The translations under genes and the position numbers were made by a program. The notes under the pieces are model-generated. The model was given only the letters and a program-made list of their open reading frames with translations, was not told the origin of the DNA and did no database searches. A stretch of DNA of 64,000 nt from Alphaproteobacteria bacterium. Its GTDB lineage: Bacteria > Pseudomonadota > Alphaproteobacteria > RF32 > CAG-239. This document shows positions 32,260 through 42,188 of the stretch, piece after piece (position 1 is the stretch's first letter; each line of letters starts with the position of its first letter). The stretch covers positions 55,774 through 119,773 of the forward strand of contig JAFTVD010000010.1 of assembly GCA_017465945.1 (NCBI GenBank). Direction: 5' to 3'.

Positions 32260-34014
32260 TTATTTTAATATTGCCATTATATCTTTAACAATAAGTTCAG
32301 GTTTTAAGCGATAGCGATTATATAAATCATCTAAATTTGCTCTATCGGTAAATTCTTTAAATGAGCCATAGTTTAAAACCTTCATATCGCTTGTTCCATA
32401 AAAGCGAGTAATCTTTTCACCAAAACCACCATCTAGCTCTCCATCTTCTAAAGTTACAACTATTTGGTGATTTGATTTTAAGTTTTCTAAGCAATTTTCA
32501 TCAATTCCTGTTAAATATCTAGGATTAATCAAAGTTGGGTTAATATTGTGCTTGTTTAGTTCCAAGGCAAGATTTTTACCTAGCTCAAAAAAACTACCTT
32601 CTGCAATAATAGCAACGCAATTTCCTTGATTTGCAATTTTATAGGTGTTTAAGTTACTATAATCAGTATCAATAGGTAAAGATGAGTGTATCATTTCTTT
32701 AGGTTGTCTAATAATAACTGGATGTTTATTTTGTTCAACCGCCCAATCAAGCATAGCCATATATTCTTCAATACTTGTTGGAGCTAGATAAACCAAATTA
32801 GGAATATTGCTTATCATAGAAATATCAAATGAACATAAGTGCGTCATATCAGCCCCAGAAATTCCGCCCCATGCAACCAAAATTACTGCAGGATTATTAT
32901 TTAAAGCCAAATCTTGTGATAATTGATCGTATGTTCGTTGAATAAATGAACTCATAACTAAGAAAATAGGCTTTGCACCGCCTTTAGCCAAAGCAGAAGA
33001 AAAGGCAACAGCGTGTTCTTCTGCAATACCAACATCAACAAAATGCTTACCTAAAATTTTACGTTTTTCATCATTTAATCCAAAAACACCAGGTGTACCA
33101 GCATTTACGACAACAACGGTGTTATCTTTTTTTATTTTATCTACAATGTAATTATAAGTTAAATCATTAATATTTTCACCCGACATATCCCATTTGGGAT
33201 TACCATTTTCAATATCAAAAGGGACACTCCAATGCCATTTTTCTTTATTTTCCTCAGCATATTTATAGCCTTTACCTTTTTGTGTATGAATATGTAAAAC
33301 AGAAGGTTTATCAGTATCTTTTAATGATGATAGTGCTTCAATCATATCATTAATAGAGTTACCATCTTTAACATATTTATATTCAAAACCAAGCGCCTTA
33401 AACATATTACATTCAGCACAACCATTTGTTTCTCTAAGCAAACGTAAATTGTTATATAAACCACCATGATTTTCAGCAATAGACATCTCATTATCATTTA
33501 ATATTATTATAATATTAGAGCCTAAAACAGCAGCATTGCTAAAACCTTCTAAAGCTTCACCGCCAGAAAGCGAACCATCTCCAATAATAGCAATGACATT
33601 GTGTTTTTCATTTTTCAAATCACGAGCTTTTGCTAAACCAGAAGCCAAACTTACCGCAGTTGAAGTGTGTCCAACCTTAAAAAAGTCATGTTCACTTTCA
33701 TCTTGATTTGTATAACCAGAGATTTTTTTCATTCCTTCATTTGTGATAAAACCATCACTTCTACCGGTTAAAAGTTTGTGAGGATAGCACTGGTGTGAAA
33801 CATCCCATACAATTTTATCAATAGGTGAATTAAATACATAATGTAAAGCAATCGCCGTTTCAACAATCCCCAAATTTGGTCCCACATGGCCACCAATAAT
33901 ACTATCACGATTTAAAATAGCCTCACGAATTTCGCTTGCCAATAGTTCTAATTGTCCAAGATTTAATTTTTTTACATCTTCAGGTTTCGTTATATTTTGC
34001 AAAATATCATACAT
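32260..34014 (-). CDS. dxs: 1-deoxy-D-xylulose-5-phosphate synthase
   Basis: 584 residues, about 40 shorter than E. coli Dxs. It makes DXP from pyruvate and glyceraldehyde 3-phosphate, the first MEP-pathway step. Motifs: GGHVGPNLGIVETAIALHY, DVSHQCYPHKLLTGR, the TPP motif IIGDGSLSGGEALEG...N, and DVGIAEEHAV with the catalytic Glu. 'DVSHQ' instead of the usual 'DxGHQ' and the short length mark it as the divergent short form also seen in some Firmicutes. It starts right at the stop of the phosphoesterase gene, so the two form one unit. Confidence 0.88.
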   Translation of the reverse strand: MYDILQNITKPEDVKKLNLGQLELLASEIREAILNRDSIIGGHVGPNLGIVETAIALHYVFNSPIDKIVWDVSHQCYPHKLLTGRSDGFITNEGMKKISGYTNQDESEHDFFKVGHTSTAVSLASGLAKARDLKNEKHNVIAIIGDGSLSGGEALEGFSNAAVLGSNIIIILNDNEMSIAENHGGLYNNLRLLRETNGCAECNMFKALGFEYKYVKDGNSINDMIEALSSLKDTDKPSVLHIHTQKGKGYKYAEENKEKWHWSVPFDIENGNPKWDMSGENINDLTYNYIVDKIKKDNTVVVVNAGTPGVFGLNDEKRKILGKHFVDVGIAEEHAVAFSSALAKGGAKPIFLVMSSFIQRTYDQLSQDLALNNNPAVILVAWGGISGADMTHLCSFDISMISNIPNLVYLAPTSIEEYMAMLDWAVEQNKHPVIIRQPKEMIHSSLPIDTDYSNLNTYKIANQGNCVAIIAEGSFFELGKNLALELNKHNINPTLINPRYLTGIDENCLENLKSNHQIVVTLEDGELDGGFGEKITRFYGTSDMKVLNYGSFKEFTDRANLDDLYNRYRLKPELIVKDIMAILK

Positions 34015-35139
34015 TTAATTTCCCTTTCTAATGTTAATAATAACAAATTCAGATTTTGTTCCAGTTTTAAATTTAATAGCCCAATCAGAAATTCCAGACG
34101 TAACAATAAAGTCAGTGTTTTTACGTCTTTCAAGTCCATAAATCAAATCATTTGCTTTAATCCATTTACCAATTTTGTTAAATGGAAATAGTTGTCCACC
34201 ATGAGTATGCCCGCACAAAACCAAATCAACGTTAGCATCTGCTTTTTCATTAAATTCTGTAGGCTGATGGTCTAAAACAATCATATACTTATTTTTATCC
34301 AAATTTTTAACTAATTCGCTAGCAGATTTCCGTAAACCTTTCTGTTCCCTAAAAACAGAATAATCACGTCTTCCTATTATATAAAAAGCATCATTAATTA
34401 AAACACTTTCATCAAGTAAAACTTTAATGTTATTTTTGTTTAATTCATCAATTAAATCATCAGCGCTAAACCCACGATGTCTAGAGCCGTAATATCCTTT
34501 ATCATGATTTCCAAAAACAAAATAAATGCCATGCTTAGTTTTCAATTTACCTAAAGCTTTTGTTGCATTAATCATATCCTCTTTAGTTGTGCTATCATCA
34601 ACATAATCACCAACCACAACAACGATATCAGGGTTTTGTTGTTGAATGTTTTCTAAGTGTTTTGCAAAACCATCAGCATTAAAAGTTGTACCGATATGCA
34701 CATCAGCAAACATAGCAATTTTAAGATTAGGAATATTTTTGTTTGTTGTTAACTCATAATTTGTTTGCACAACATTATGGTTAATATACCACCCAACACA
34801 TAAAGCAATAGTACTTATAATTAAAGCAAGCCAGCCAGCCCAATAGTGGTCAAAAGTAATATTTGTAAATTTTTCAATCATCCAAAAAGAAAAATCACAT
34901 ATTCCCCAAATCATAGCTACATATATTATACAAACAATCGCATTTACAAAATCAATACAAAGAACTATTATTCCAGAAAACCCTAAAGTTATGAGTAAAC
35001 CAAGAGAAAATTGCTTAAAATTGCTCCATTCTTCAATATTTTCAATTTTTATTAAATTTGGAACTCTTGCACCAAGATAAAACAATGCCGCAATAACAAC
35101 AGCAATCACTGTCCACATAATTATTATCCACATTGTCAT
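34015..35139 (-). CDS. membrane-anchored metallophosphoesterase (YaeI/YkuE-like)
   Basis: 374 residues. Four N-terminal membrane helices (to about residue 130) are followed by a calcineurin-like domain: MFADVHIGTT (D-x-H), VVVGDYVDDS (GD), VFGNHDKGYYG (GNHD), and LVLCGHTHGGQLFP (GHTHGGQ). These are the five metal-binding blocks of the family. YaeI-type enzymes have been linked to lipid A or cell-envelope phosphates, but the substrate here is unknown. Its stop is immediately followed by the dxs start, an operon with an isoprenoid-pathway gene. Confidence 0.9.
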   Translation of the reverse strand: MTMWIIIMWTVIAVVIAALFYLGARVPNLIKIENIEEWSNFKQFSLGLLITLGFSGIIVLCIDFVNAIVCIIYVAMIWGICDFSFWMIEKFTNITFDHYWAGWLALIISTIALCVGWYINHNVVQTNYELTTNKNIPNLKIAMFADVHIGTTFNADGFAKHLENIQQQNPDIVVVVGDYVDDSTTKEDMINATKALGKLKTKHGIYFVFGNHDKGYYGSRHRGFSADDLIDELNKNNIKVLLDESVLINDAFYIIGRRDYSVFREQKGLRKSASELVKNLDKNKYMIVLDHQPTEFNEKADANVDLVLCGHTHGGQLFPFNKIGKWIKANDLIYGLERRKNTDFIVTSGISDWAIKFKTGTKSEFVIINIRKGN

Positions 35140-35363
35140 TTTACAACACCTACCTTGTTTTACTATTATAATAACTTATCTTTATATTCTAAAACATATA
35201 ACTTAAAACATTATATCGATATTTTGATTTTTCTGCAAAAAAGCACTAAAAGTCAATATATTTTTAAAACCTATTAATATTCTAAACTTTGAGTATAAAC
35301 AAAACTTTTTTCTTTGTTTTTTTATCATATAATTTGTAAAATAATAAAAAAAGGAGATGTATA

Positions 35364-35765
35364 ATGCGATATGTAATTTTTTTAATTTGTATGCTTGTGG
35401 CCAATCAGGCTTTAGCAAGTATGCGTTGTTCTACCAACTCATTAGGTACAACAACCTGTAGGGGAAGTGATGGTCAAGTTATAAAATCTCGTACAAATTC
35501 ATTAGGTATAACAACATATACAGATAATAACGGAAATAATGTTAGAGCAAGAACAAACTCTCTAGGAACAACCACGTATACTGGAAATAACGGCTTAAGA
35601 GGTACCTCAAGAACAAATTCTCTAGGTATTACAACCTATAAAGATAATAACGGAAATACCATAAAATCACACACAAACTCATTAGGTGTAACAACTTATA
35701 CAGATCAAAATGGTAATAGAGCTCGTTGTCGCACAAATTCATTAGGTACAATAATTTGTAATTAA
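35364..35765 (+). CDS. secreted protein of tandem 20-residue repeats
   Basis: 133 residues. A signal peptide (MRYVIFLICMLVANQALA) is followed by five full and one partial copies of a 20-residue unit beginning RTNSLGTTTY and ending in a D/G-N-N-G segment and three basic or small residues. The corresponding 60-bp DNA repeats are also similar, so copy number could change by slippage or recombination. Cysteines occur only in the first and last units, suggesting disulfides that close the array. AAAGGAG precedes the ATG. Function unknown. Confidence 0.8.
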   Translation: MRYVIFLICMLVANQALASMRCSTNSLGTTTCRGSDGQVIKSRTNSLGITTYTDNNGNNVRARTNSLGTTTYTGNNGLRGTSRTNSLGITTYKDNNGNTIKSHTNSLGVTTYTDQNGNRARCRTNSLGTIICN

Positions 35766-35787
35766 TTTGCTTTTATATAATAAAAAA

Positions 35788-35821
35788 TCCCCTTTGTATA
35801 AAATCAACAAAGGGGACTTTT
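35788..35821. terminator. bidirectional terminator
   Basis: TCCCCTTTGT (35788-35797) and ACAAAGGGGA (35807-35816) form a 10-bp stem with A- and T-runs outside, between the repeat-protein gene and convergent hppA. Confidence 0.92.
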
Positions 35822-35842
35822 TATTATTAACTAAAGCTATTA

Positions 35843-38200
35843 TTAAGAAGCTTGTTTTTTACTCTTTGTAATAGCAAAAGTCAAAATTGCAAGCAATGCA
35901 ACAACAATACACCAACCCCAAGCAGAAAGTTGAGTATATTCATTGTTATATGCAACAACAATTGGAGCCACAATCACAGCAACCATGTTAACCACTTTAA
36001 TCATTGGGTTTAACGCAGGACCAGCAGTATCTTTTAGTGGGTCACCAACAGTATCACCAACAACACTTGCCTTGTGGCGTTCAGAACCTTTACCAGTATT
36101 TTTTGCAATATTACTTGGTTCATCTTCAATAAGCTTTTTAGCATTATCCCATGCTCCACCAGCGTTAGACATAAATACAGCTAACAACTGGCCAGAAACG
36201 ATAATACCAGCCAAAAATCCACCTAAAGCTTCCACACCAAGTGAAAGACCAACAAAAATAGGTGATACAATACCAAGTAAAGCCAAAATGATAAGTTCTT
36301 TTTGAGCTGCCGCCGTTGAAATAGCAACAGTTGTACCATAATCAGGTTTTGCTTTATTCTCAAGAATACCACGTTTGAATTGACGACGAACTTCTTCAAC
36401 AATCAAACTTGCAGCACGTCTAACCGCATTAATAGCAAACGAAGAGAATAACCAAGGCACAGCCGCACCAATTAGCATACCAACAAATACCACAGGGTTA
36501 GATACAACAATACCAATATCTTTAAGTAAAGATAAACTTTGGTCAATTCCTTCTTTAGCCCATGTAGCATTTAATGTTGCTTGAACATTACTAACGTCAA
36601 CCATGTAAGAACCAAACAAGCTAACAGCAGCAATAACAGCAGAACCAATAGCAACACCCTTTGTAATAGCTTTTGTAGTATTACCAACAGCGTCTAAGTC
36701 AGCCATAATTTGACGAGCTTTTTTAGTCTTAGCACCTTTTTCATCATGCCAAGCCATCTCACCAATACCATTTGCATTATCAGCAATAGGACCAAAAGAG
36801 TCCATAGCAACGTTGTTACCTGTAAGAGTTAACATACCAATACCAGTCATTGCAACACCATACAAAATGTATGTTACTTTTTCAGAGGCAGTCAAACCAT
36901 CAATAGTACCAAAAATTAATACTGATGCAAAAATAGTTACAGCGATAACCAAAATTGACCAAACAGAACTTTCTAAACCAACAGCAAGACCACTTAAAAT
37001 AGTAGTAGCAGAACCTGTATCGGTTGATTTTTTGATTTCATTAACAGGAGCGCCTGTTGTGCCTGTAAAGTGTTCTGTAATTCTATCAATAGCCATTGCT
37101 AAAAATACACCAATAGTAACAGCCAAGAATGGTCTCCACCATCCACCATTTAAGCCTTCTAAATAGTAGTAACCAACAACTGCAAATAAAATGATAGAAA
37201 TAGTAGCAGATGTAACATATCCTCTAAAGATAGCTTTCATAGCATTACCTTTTAAGCCGTCATCTCTAACAACGTATGTACCAATGATTGAACAAAATAC
37301 ACCAATACCACGAACCAATAGAGGATAAACAATCCATTCATACATACCTGTAATGTGCCATAAAGCAAGACCTAAAATCAAACCAGATACAATCGTAACT
37401 TCATAAGATTCGAAAATATCAGCAGCCATACCAGCACAGTCTCCTACGTTATCACCAACAAGGTCTGCAACAACAGCAGGGTTTCTTGGGTCATCTTCAG
37501 GAATACCTGCTTCAACTTTACCCACAAGGTCTGCACCAACGTCAGCAGCTTTAGTATAAATACCACCACCAACACGCATAAATAAAGCAACCAATGTACC
37601 ACCAAAACCAAAACCAAGCAAAGCATCAGGAGCAGCAATACCAAAGATGATGAAAATAAGTGTACCACCCATTAAACCAAGACCATCAGTAAGCATACCT
37701 GTACAAGTACCTGCACGATAAGCAATTTTCAAAGCTTCACCAAAAGAACGTTTAGAAGCCGCAGCAACACGAACGTTTGCCGCAACTGCAATACGCATAC
37801 CAATTTGTCCAACAAGCAAAGAAAACAAAGAACCTAAAATAAAGCATCCAGCACGTCCGAATGCAATAATCAATTTTACAGTATCATCACTATATGCAGA
37901 AAATCTAATTTTAGCTTCTTGAGAAACAGGTACAATGTAAACAGAAAAGAACAAACAAACAGTCAAAACTGCTATCATTGGTAAAATTGATTTAAGTTGT
38001 TTTTTAAGGTAAGTGTCTGCACCTTCTTTAATAGCAGTCCAAACTTCTACCATATTTCCCGAACCGGAATCATTAGCCATAACTTGTTTTTTTAAAAACC
38101 AAGTATACCATAATCCGATAAGAGCCACACCTAAAACTCCGAATATTGCATATTGCTCACTGAGTTCTAATGCGGAAATTCCATATAAAATATCAAACAT
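35843..38200 (-). CDS. hppA: K+-independent H+-translocating pyrophosphatase
   Basis: 785 residues from the ATG at 38200, which follows AGGAGG; an in-frame ATG at 38233 has no site. About 16 membrane helices. It couples PPi hydrolysis to proton pumping across the inner membrane. Catalytic core: GGGIYTKAADVGADLVGK, then EDDPRNPAVVADLVGDNVGD and the later NDNxxxN-type segments. VGNTTKAITKG carries Lys510 where K+-dependent enzymes have Ala; Lys defines the K+-independent subfamily, which pumps protons. In an anaerobic fermenter it would recover energy from biosynthetic PPi. Confidence 0.95.
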   Translation of the reverse strand: MFDILYGISALELSEQYAIFGVLGVALIGLWYTWFLKKQVMANDSGSGNMVEVWTAIKEGADTYLKKQLKSILPMIAVLTVCLFFSVYIVPVSQEAKIRFSAYSDDTVKLIIAFGRAGCFILGSLFSLLVGQIGMRIAVAANVRVAAASKRSFGEALKIAYRAGTCTGMLTDGLGLMGGTLIFIIFGIAAPDALLGFGFGGTLVALFMRVGGGIYTKAADVGADLVGKVEAGIPEDDPRNPAVVADLVGDNVGDCAGMAADIFESYEVTIVSGLILGLALWHITGMYEWIVYPLLVRGIGVFCSIIGTYVVRDDGLKGNAMKAIFRGYVTSATISIILFAVVGYYYLEGLNGGWWRPFLAVTIGVFLAMAIDRITEHFTGTTGAPVNEIKKSTDTGSATTILSGLAVGLESSVWSILVIAVTIFASVLIFGTIDGLTASEKVTYILYGVAMTGIGMLTLTGNNVAMDSFGPIADNANGIGEMAWHDEKGAKTKKARQIMADLDAVGNTTKAITKGVAIGSAVIAAVSLFGSYMVDVSNVQATLNATWAKEGIDQSLSLLKDIGIVVSNPVVFVGMLIGAAVPWLFSSFAINAVRRAASLIVEEVRRQFKRGILENKAKPDYGTTVAISTAAAQKELIILALLGIVSPIFVGLSLGVEALGGFLAGIIVSGQLLAVFMSNAGGAWDNAKKLIEDEPSNIAKNTGKGSERHKASVVGDTVGDPLKDTAGPALNPMIKVVNMVAVIVAPIVVAYNNEYTQLSAWGWCIVVALLAILTFAITKSKKQAS

Positions 38201-38587
38201 AGAGCCTCCTAATATAGAATTAAGCCTTATCACGTCAAAAAGTATAATTAAAGCAACATATCTACCAATAAAATAAATATTATTATAGTAAGTATCTTTA
38301 TTTTATAGGTAAACAAAAACTACTTATAATATATCTTTACAGCTTCTTTATAGTCATTTAGTGTTTAAAAATTATTAAGAAATCTACTTTGCATAATTAA
38401 ATAAAAGATAAATATAATTTGACGATATTTAGAATACTCATATTTTTAAAACAAAAATTGCATAAACACCTCAAAAAGCTCTTTCAAAAAGCACTTTAAT
38501 ATTTGTTGAAGAAAAGTATTAATAAATTATTGCAATCATTAAATATTCCTATAACTTAAGCACATATTATTAAGAAAGGACTATGAA
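38201..38587. other. divergent intergenic region hppA / aas
   Basis: About 390 bp of AT-rich DNA with no gene. It should hold both divergent promoters; one plus-strand candidate is listed separately. Nothing else is recognisable. Confidence 0.5.
38419..38446 (+). promoter_or_regulatory. candidate promoter of aas
   Basis: TTGACG (38419-38424), 16-bp spacer, TATTTT (38441-38446). The -10 is imperfect and the leader to the ATG would be about 135 nt. Confidence 0.45.
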
Positions 38588-41500
38588 ATGATAAATCCAT
38601 TATTAAAAACAAAACGTTTTCTTCCATTATTAATTGTTCAATTTTTAGGGGCATTTAATGATAATTTATTTAAGAATATGTTATTGGTTATGATTGCCTA
38701 TAAGATGACAGCAAAAGCAGATATTTTGTCATCAGTAGTTGCAGGATTATTCATTTTACCATTCTTTTTATTTTCAGCAACAGCAGGACAATTAGCAGAC
38801 AAATATAATCGAGATAAAATAGCAAGAATTTTAAAAATAACCGAATTAGTTTTAATGCTATTAGTAGGTGCTGTTTTTTATACTCAAAGTTTAAGTCTAC
38901 TTGTTATATTACTTTTCCTAATGGGGATGCAATCAGCATTTTTTGGACCAATTAAATATGCACTACTACCTCAGTTATTAAAAAAAGAAGAATTACTTGC
39001 AGGTAATGGTTATGTAGAAGGCTCTACATATATTTCAATTATTCTAGGTGCCGTATTAGGGACAATCTTAAACATTAATATCGCTATCTTATTGTTAATC
39101 ACTTGTTCTATATGTGGCTATATTGCTTCAAGACAAATTCCACTAGCACCAGCTCAACGCCCCAATTTAGTTGTAAATAAAAATATATTCAAAGAAACAT
39201 GGCTTAACTTAAAAATGATACACAACTATCCAATTGTTTGGAAATCTATTTTAGGAGCTACATGGTTTTGGACAGTAGGCGCATTAATTTTAACCCAAAT
39301 ATTTCCATTATGCAGTCAGATATTAAACGTAAAACAACATGTAATTACATTCTTTTTAATGCTATTTTCTGTAGGAGTTGGTGTTGGCTCGCTAAGTTGC
39401 AATAAAATCTTAAAAGGTGTAGTTTCTGTTATTTATGTTCCTTTAACCTCATTAGCAATGGCACTAAGTTCGTACATTTTCTACACATTAACTCAAAATT
39501 ATATCAAACCAAATGAAAGTTTAGGTTTAATAGATTTCTTTGCTAATGGTGGAATATCCTTATCTTGTTGTTTATTTGCATTAGCATTTTTTGGGGGTCT
39601 TTATATTGTACCACTAAATTCATTAATGCAAACCAAAGCACCAAAGGCATATATGGCTTCTGTTATTGCCGGCAATAACATTGTTAATTCTTTTGGAATG
39701 GCTATCATTTCTATTATTTCCGCTGTACTATTAGCCACAGGATTTACCATTTCAGAGCTATTTTTTATGGTATCAATAGTTAGCTTCATTGTTACAATAT
39801 ATATTATGCAATTACTACCACATGAAACATTAAAATCTATTTTGCGTATACTCTTAAGTCCATTGTTTAGAATCAAAATTCATAATATAACAAATTTTAA
39901 CAAAGCTGGAAAAAGAGTTTTACTAATAGCCAATCACTGTTCTTTATTAGATGGTATCTTGGTTGCAGCCTATATGCCTGAAAAAATTACTTTTGCAATC
40001 AATACCGAGTGGGCAAAAAAATGGTATATTAAATTATTTTCTATGTTAGTTGATTTATATCCATTAGATCCAACAAATCCTTTAGCTATTCGTTCACTTA
40101 TTGAAGAGGTAAAAAAAGATAAAAAAGTAATGATATTCCCAGAAGGACGCATAACAACCTCTGGTGGACTTATGAAAATTTATGAAGGAGCAGGAGTTAT
40201 AGCCGCCAATGCAAAAGCCAAAATTGTACCTATTCGTATTAAAGGTGCTCAGTTTTCTAAATTTTCATATATGGGCAAAAAAATTAAAACCCGTTTATTC
40301 CCCCATATATCCTTAACATTGCTAAAACCTACAACTTTAACAATTCCTGAAAATTGTTTTGGTAGGGCAAGAAGAAGCTTAATGTCTAAACAATTATATG
40401 ATATTATGGTAAATATGATGTATCAAACATCCAATATTGATGAGCATTTGTTTAATTCATTGATAGACGCAGAGCATACATATGGTAAAAAACATAAAAT
40501 TGCCGAAGATATCAAACGAGTTCCTTTAACATACAAAAAAATGCTAACAAAATGTTATGTATTAGGTCAAGCCTATAAAACTTCATTTCCAAATGAAGAT
40601 AAAATAGGTTTATTATTACCTAACTCTTTGGCTAATTTAGTATCATTTTTTGCATTACAGAGCATAGATAAAGTTCCTGCTATGATGAATTTTTCACTTG
40701 GTCCAACTCAACTTGTATCTAGTGGAAAAACAATAGGACTAAAAACTATATTAACCTCACACCAATTTATAAAACAAGGACATCTAGAACATCTAGAAAC
40801 AGCCTTAAAAGAAGAGTTTAATGTAGTTTATTTGGAAGATTATTCTGCACAAATTTCTATTAAAACTAAAATTAAAGGTCTTATTTTATCAATACTTCGT
40901 AAGCATTCAAAAAATCCATCAACTAAACCAGCCGTTATATTGTTTACATCTGGTTCAGAGGGTATGCCCAAAGCCGTATTTTTATCCCATAAAAATATTC
41001 AAGCTAACCGTCATCAAGTACTATCAGTATTAAGTGTAAATGCTTCAGATATATTTTTCAATGCATTGCCAATGTTTCATTCTTTTGGTTTATGCGTTGG
41101 TTCAATTTTAACAACTTTATCAGGTATAAAAACATTCTATTATCCTTCTCCATTACATTATAGAATAGTTCCAGAGCTCACATATGATTGCAATGCAACA
41201 ATCATTTGTGGAACAGATACATTTTTATCAGGTTATGGTAGAATGGGTAACCCATTTGATTTCTTTGGTGTAAAATATGCTATAGTCGGCGGAGAAAAAC
41301 TAAAAGAAACAACCTCGGATTTATGGATGAAAAAGTTTGGTGTTCGTATACTAGAAGGCTATGGAGCAAAAGAAACATCTCCAGTTATCTCCTTAAATAC
41401 CCCAATGTATCTAAAATATGGGACAGTAGGGCGCTTACTCCCTGGAATGGAAATGAAAATAAATCCATTACCAGGAATTGAAAACGGTGGTGAATTATGG

Positions 41501-41944
41501 GTAAAAGGCGATAATATTATGTTAGGATATATGAAATCAGAAAAGCCAAATGTATTACAACCACCAAAGAATAATTGGTATAATACAGGTGATATTGTAT
41601 ATGTAGATGAAAATGATTTTATCGCAATACAAGGACGAGCAAAACGTTTTGCAAAAATTGCAGGAGAAATGGTATCTCTAACAGCCGTAGAGCATGCTCT
41701 AGAAAAGTTATATCCAAATACTCTACAAGGAATAATTACTATTCCAGATGCCAAAAAAGGAGAGATATTAGTTTTAATAACTTCCCATGAAGAAACCACA
41801 TCAAAAGAAATACAACAATATTTTAAAGAAACAGGCTTGTCAGAATTATGGGTTCCTAAAAAAATAGTATATATGAAACATCCACCTGTTTTAGGAACAG
41901 GAAAGTTTGACTATCAAACTGCAAAGAAAATGATTGATAAATAA
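38588..41944 (+). CDS. aas: LplT-PlsC-acyl-ACP synthetase fusion (Aas type)
   Basis: 1,118 residues in three parts. Residues 1-415: an MFS lysophospholipid flippase like LplT (FLGAFNDNLFKNMLLVMIAY). Residues about 430-620: a PlsC-type acyltransferase with NHCSLLD (HX4D) and FPEGRITTSGG. Residues about 640-1118: an AMP-forming acyl-ACP synthetase with the P-loop LFTSGSEGMPKAVFLSH, EGYGAKETSP and NTGDIVYVDE. The whole imports 2-acyl-lysophospholipid and re-acylates it. E. coli has LplT and Aas as two proteins; the fused form is known in several Proteobacteria. AAGGACT precedes the ATG. It is followed by a terminator. Confidence 0.93.
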   Translation: MINPLLKTKRFLPLLIVQFLGAFNDNLFKNMLLVMIAYKMTAKADILSSVVAGLFILPFFLFSATAGQLADKYNRDKIARILKITELVLMLLVGAVFYTQSLSLLVILLFLMGMQSAFFGPIKYALLPQLLKKEELLAGNGYVEGSTYISIILGAVLGTILNINIAILLLITCSICGYIASRQIPLAPAQRPNLVVNKNIFKETWLNLKMIHNYPIVWKSILGATWFWTVGALILTQIFPLCSQILNVKQHVITFFLMLFSVGVGVGSLSCNKILKGVVSVIYVPLTSLAMALSSYIFYTLTQNYIKPNESLGLIDFFANGGISLSCCLFALAFFGGLYIVPLNSLMQTKAPKAYMASVIAGNNIVNSFGMAIISIISAVLLATGFTISELFFMVSIVSFIVTIYIMQLLPHETLKSILRILLSPLFRIKIHNITNFNKAGKRVLLIANHCSLLDGILVAAYMPEKITFAINTEWAKKWYIKLFSMLVDLYPLDPTNPLAIRSLIEEVKKDKKVMIFPEGRITTSGGLMKIYEGAGVIAANAKAKIVPIRIKGAQFSKFSYMGKKIKTRLFPHISLTLLKPTTLTIPENCFGRARRSLMSKQLYDIMVNMMYQTSNIDEHLFNSLIDAEHTYGKKHKIAEDIKRVPLTYKKMLTKCYVLGQAYKTSFPNEDKIGLLLPNSLANLVSFFALQSIDKVPAMMNFSLGPTQLVSSGKTIGLKTILTSHQFIKQGHLEHLETALKEEFNVVYLEDYSAQISIKTKIKGLILSILRKHSKNPSTKPAVILFTSGSEGMPKAVFLSHKNIQANRHQVLSVLSVNASDIFFNALPMFHSFGLCVGSILTTLSGIKTFYYPSPLHYRIVPELTYDCNATIICGTDTFLSGYGRMGNPFDFFGVKYAIVGGEKLKETTSDLWMKKFGVRILEGYGAKETSPVISLNTPMYLKYGTVGRLLPGMEMKINPLPGIENGGELWVKGDNIMLGYMKSEKPNVLQPPKNNWYNTGDIVYVDENDFIAIQGRAKRFAKIAGEMVSLTAVEHALEKLYPNTLQGIITIPDAKKGEILVLITSHEETTSKEIQQYFKETGLSELWVPKKIVYMKHPPVLGTGKFDYQTAKKMIDK

Positions 41945-41982
41945 AATTGCTAAAAACTTATTTTGCAATCATTAAACGTAAA

Positions 41983-42010
41983 AACAAAGGACGATTTTTC
42001 GTCCTTTGTT
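41983..42010 (+). terminator. intrinsic terminator of aas
   Basis: AACAAAGGACGA (41983-41994), loop TTTT, TCGTCCTTTGTT (41999-42010): a 12-bp perfect stem. A similar GGACGA/TCGTCC hairpin recurs at 62336-62357. Confidence 0.88.
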
Positions 42011-42051
42011 AGATTAAAAACGTATAAACAATAAAGTATTTCTACCGACCA

Positions 42052-42188
42052 TCAACATCTTCATCGTTGAAAAAACGATAGATAGGACTTATTTTTTTAA
42101 CAATAGATTTTCCCACCATCCAAGTTGACTATAAAAGAACTCAACATCTTCATCGCTGAAAAAACGATAAACAGGATTTATCTTTTTA
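42052..42188 (-). repeat. 89-bp-period partial tandem duplication at a gene 3' end
   Basis: 48 bp at 42141-42188 recur at 42052-42099 with about five differences (the shared core includes TCAACATCTTCATCG and GAAAAAACGATA). On the minus strand the first copy encodes KKINPVYRFFSDEDVE before a stop. The second, after the stop and one base out of frame, would encode KKISPIYRFFNDEDVD. The 3' end of the gene was evidently duplicated and the second copy put out of frame at an A/T run. Confidence 0.8.
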
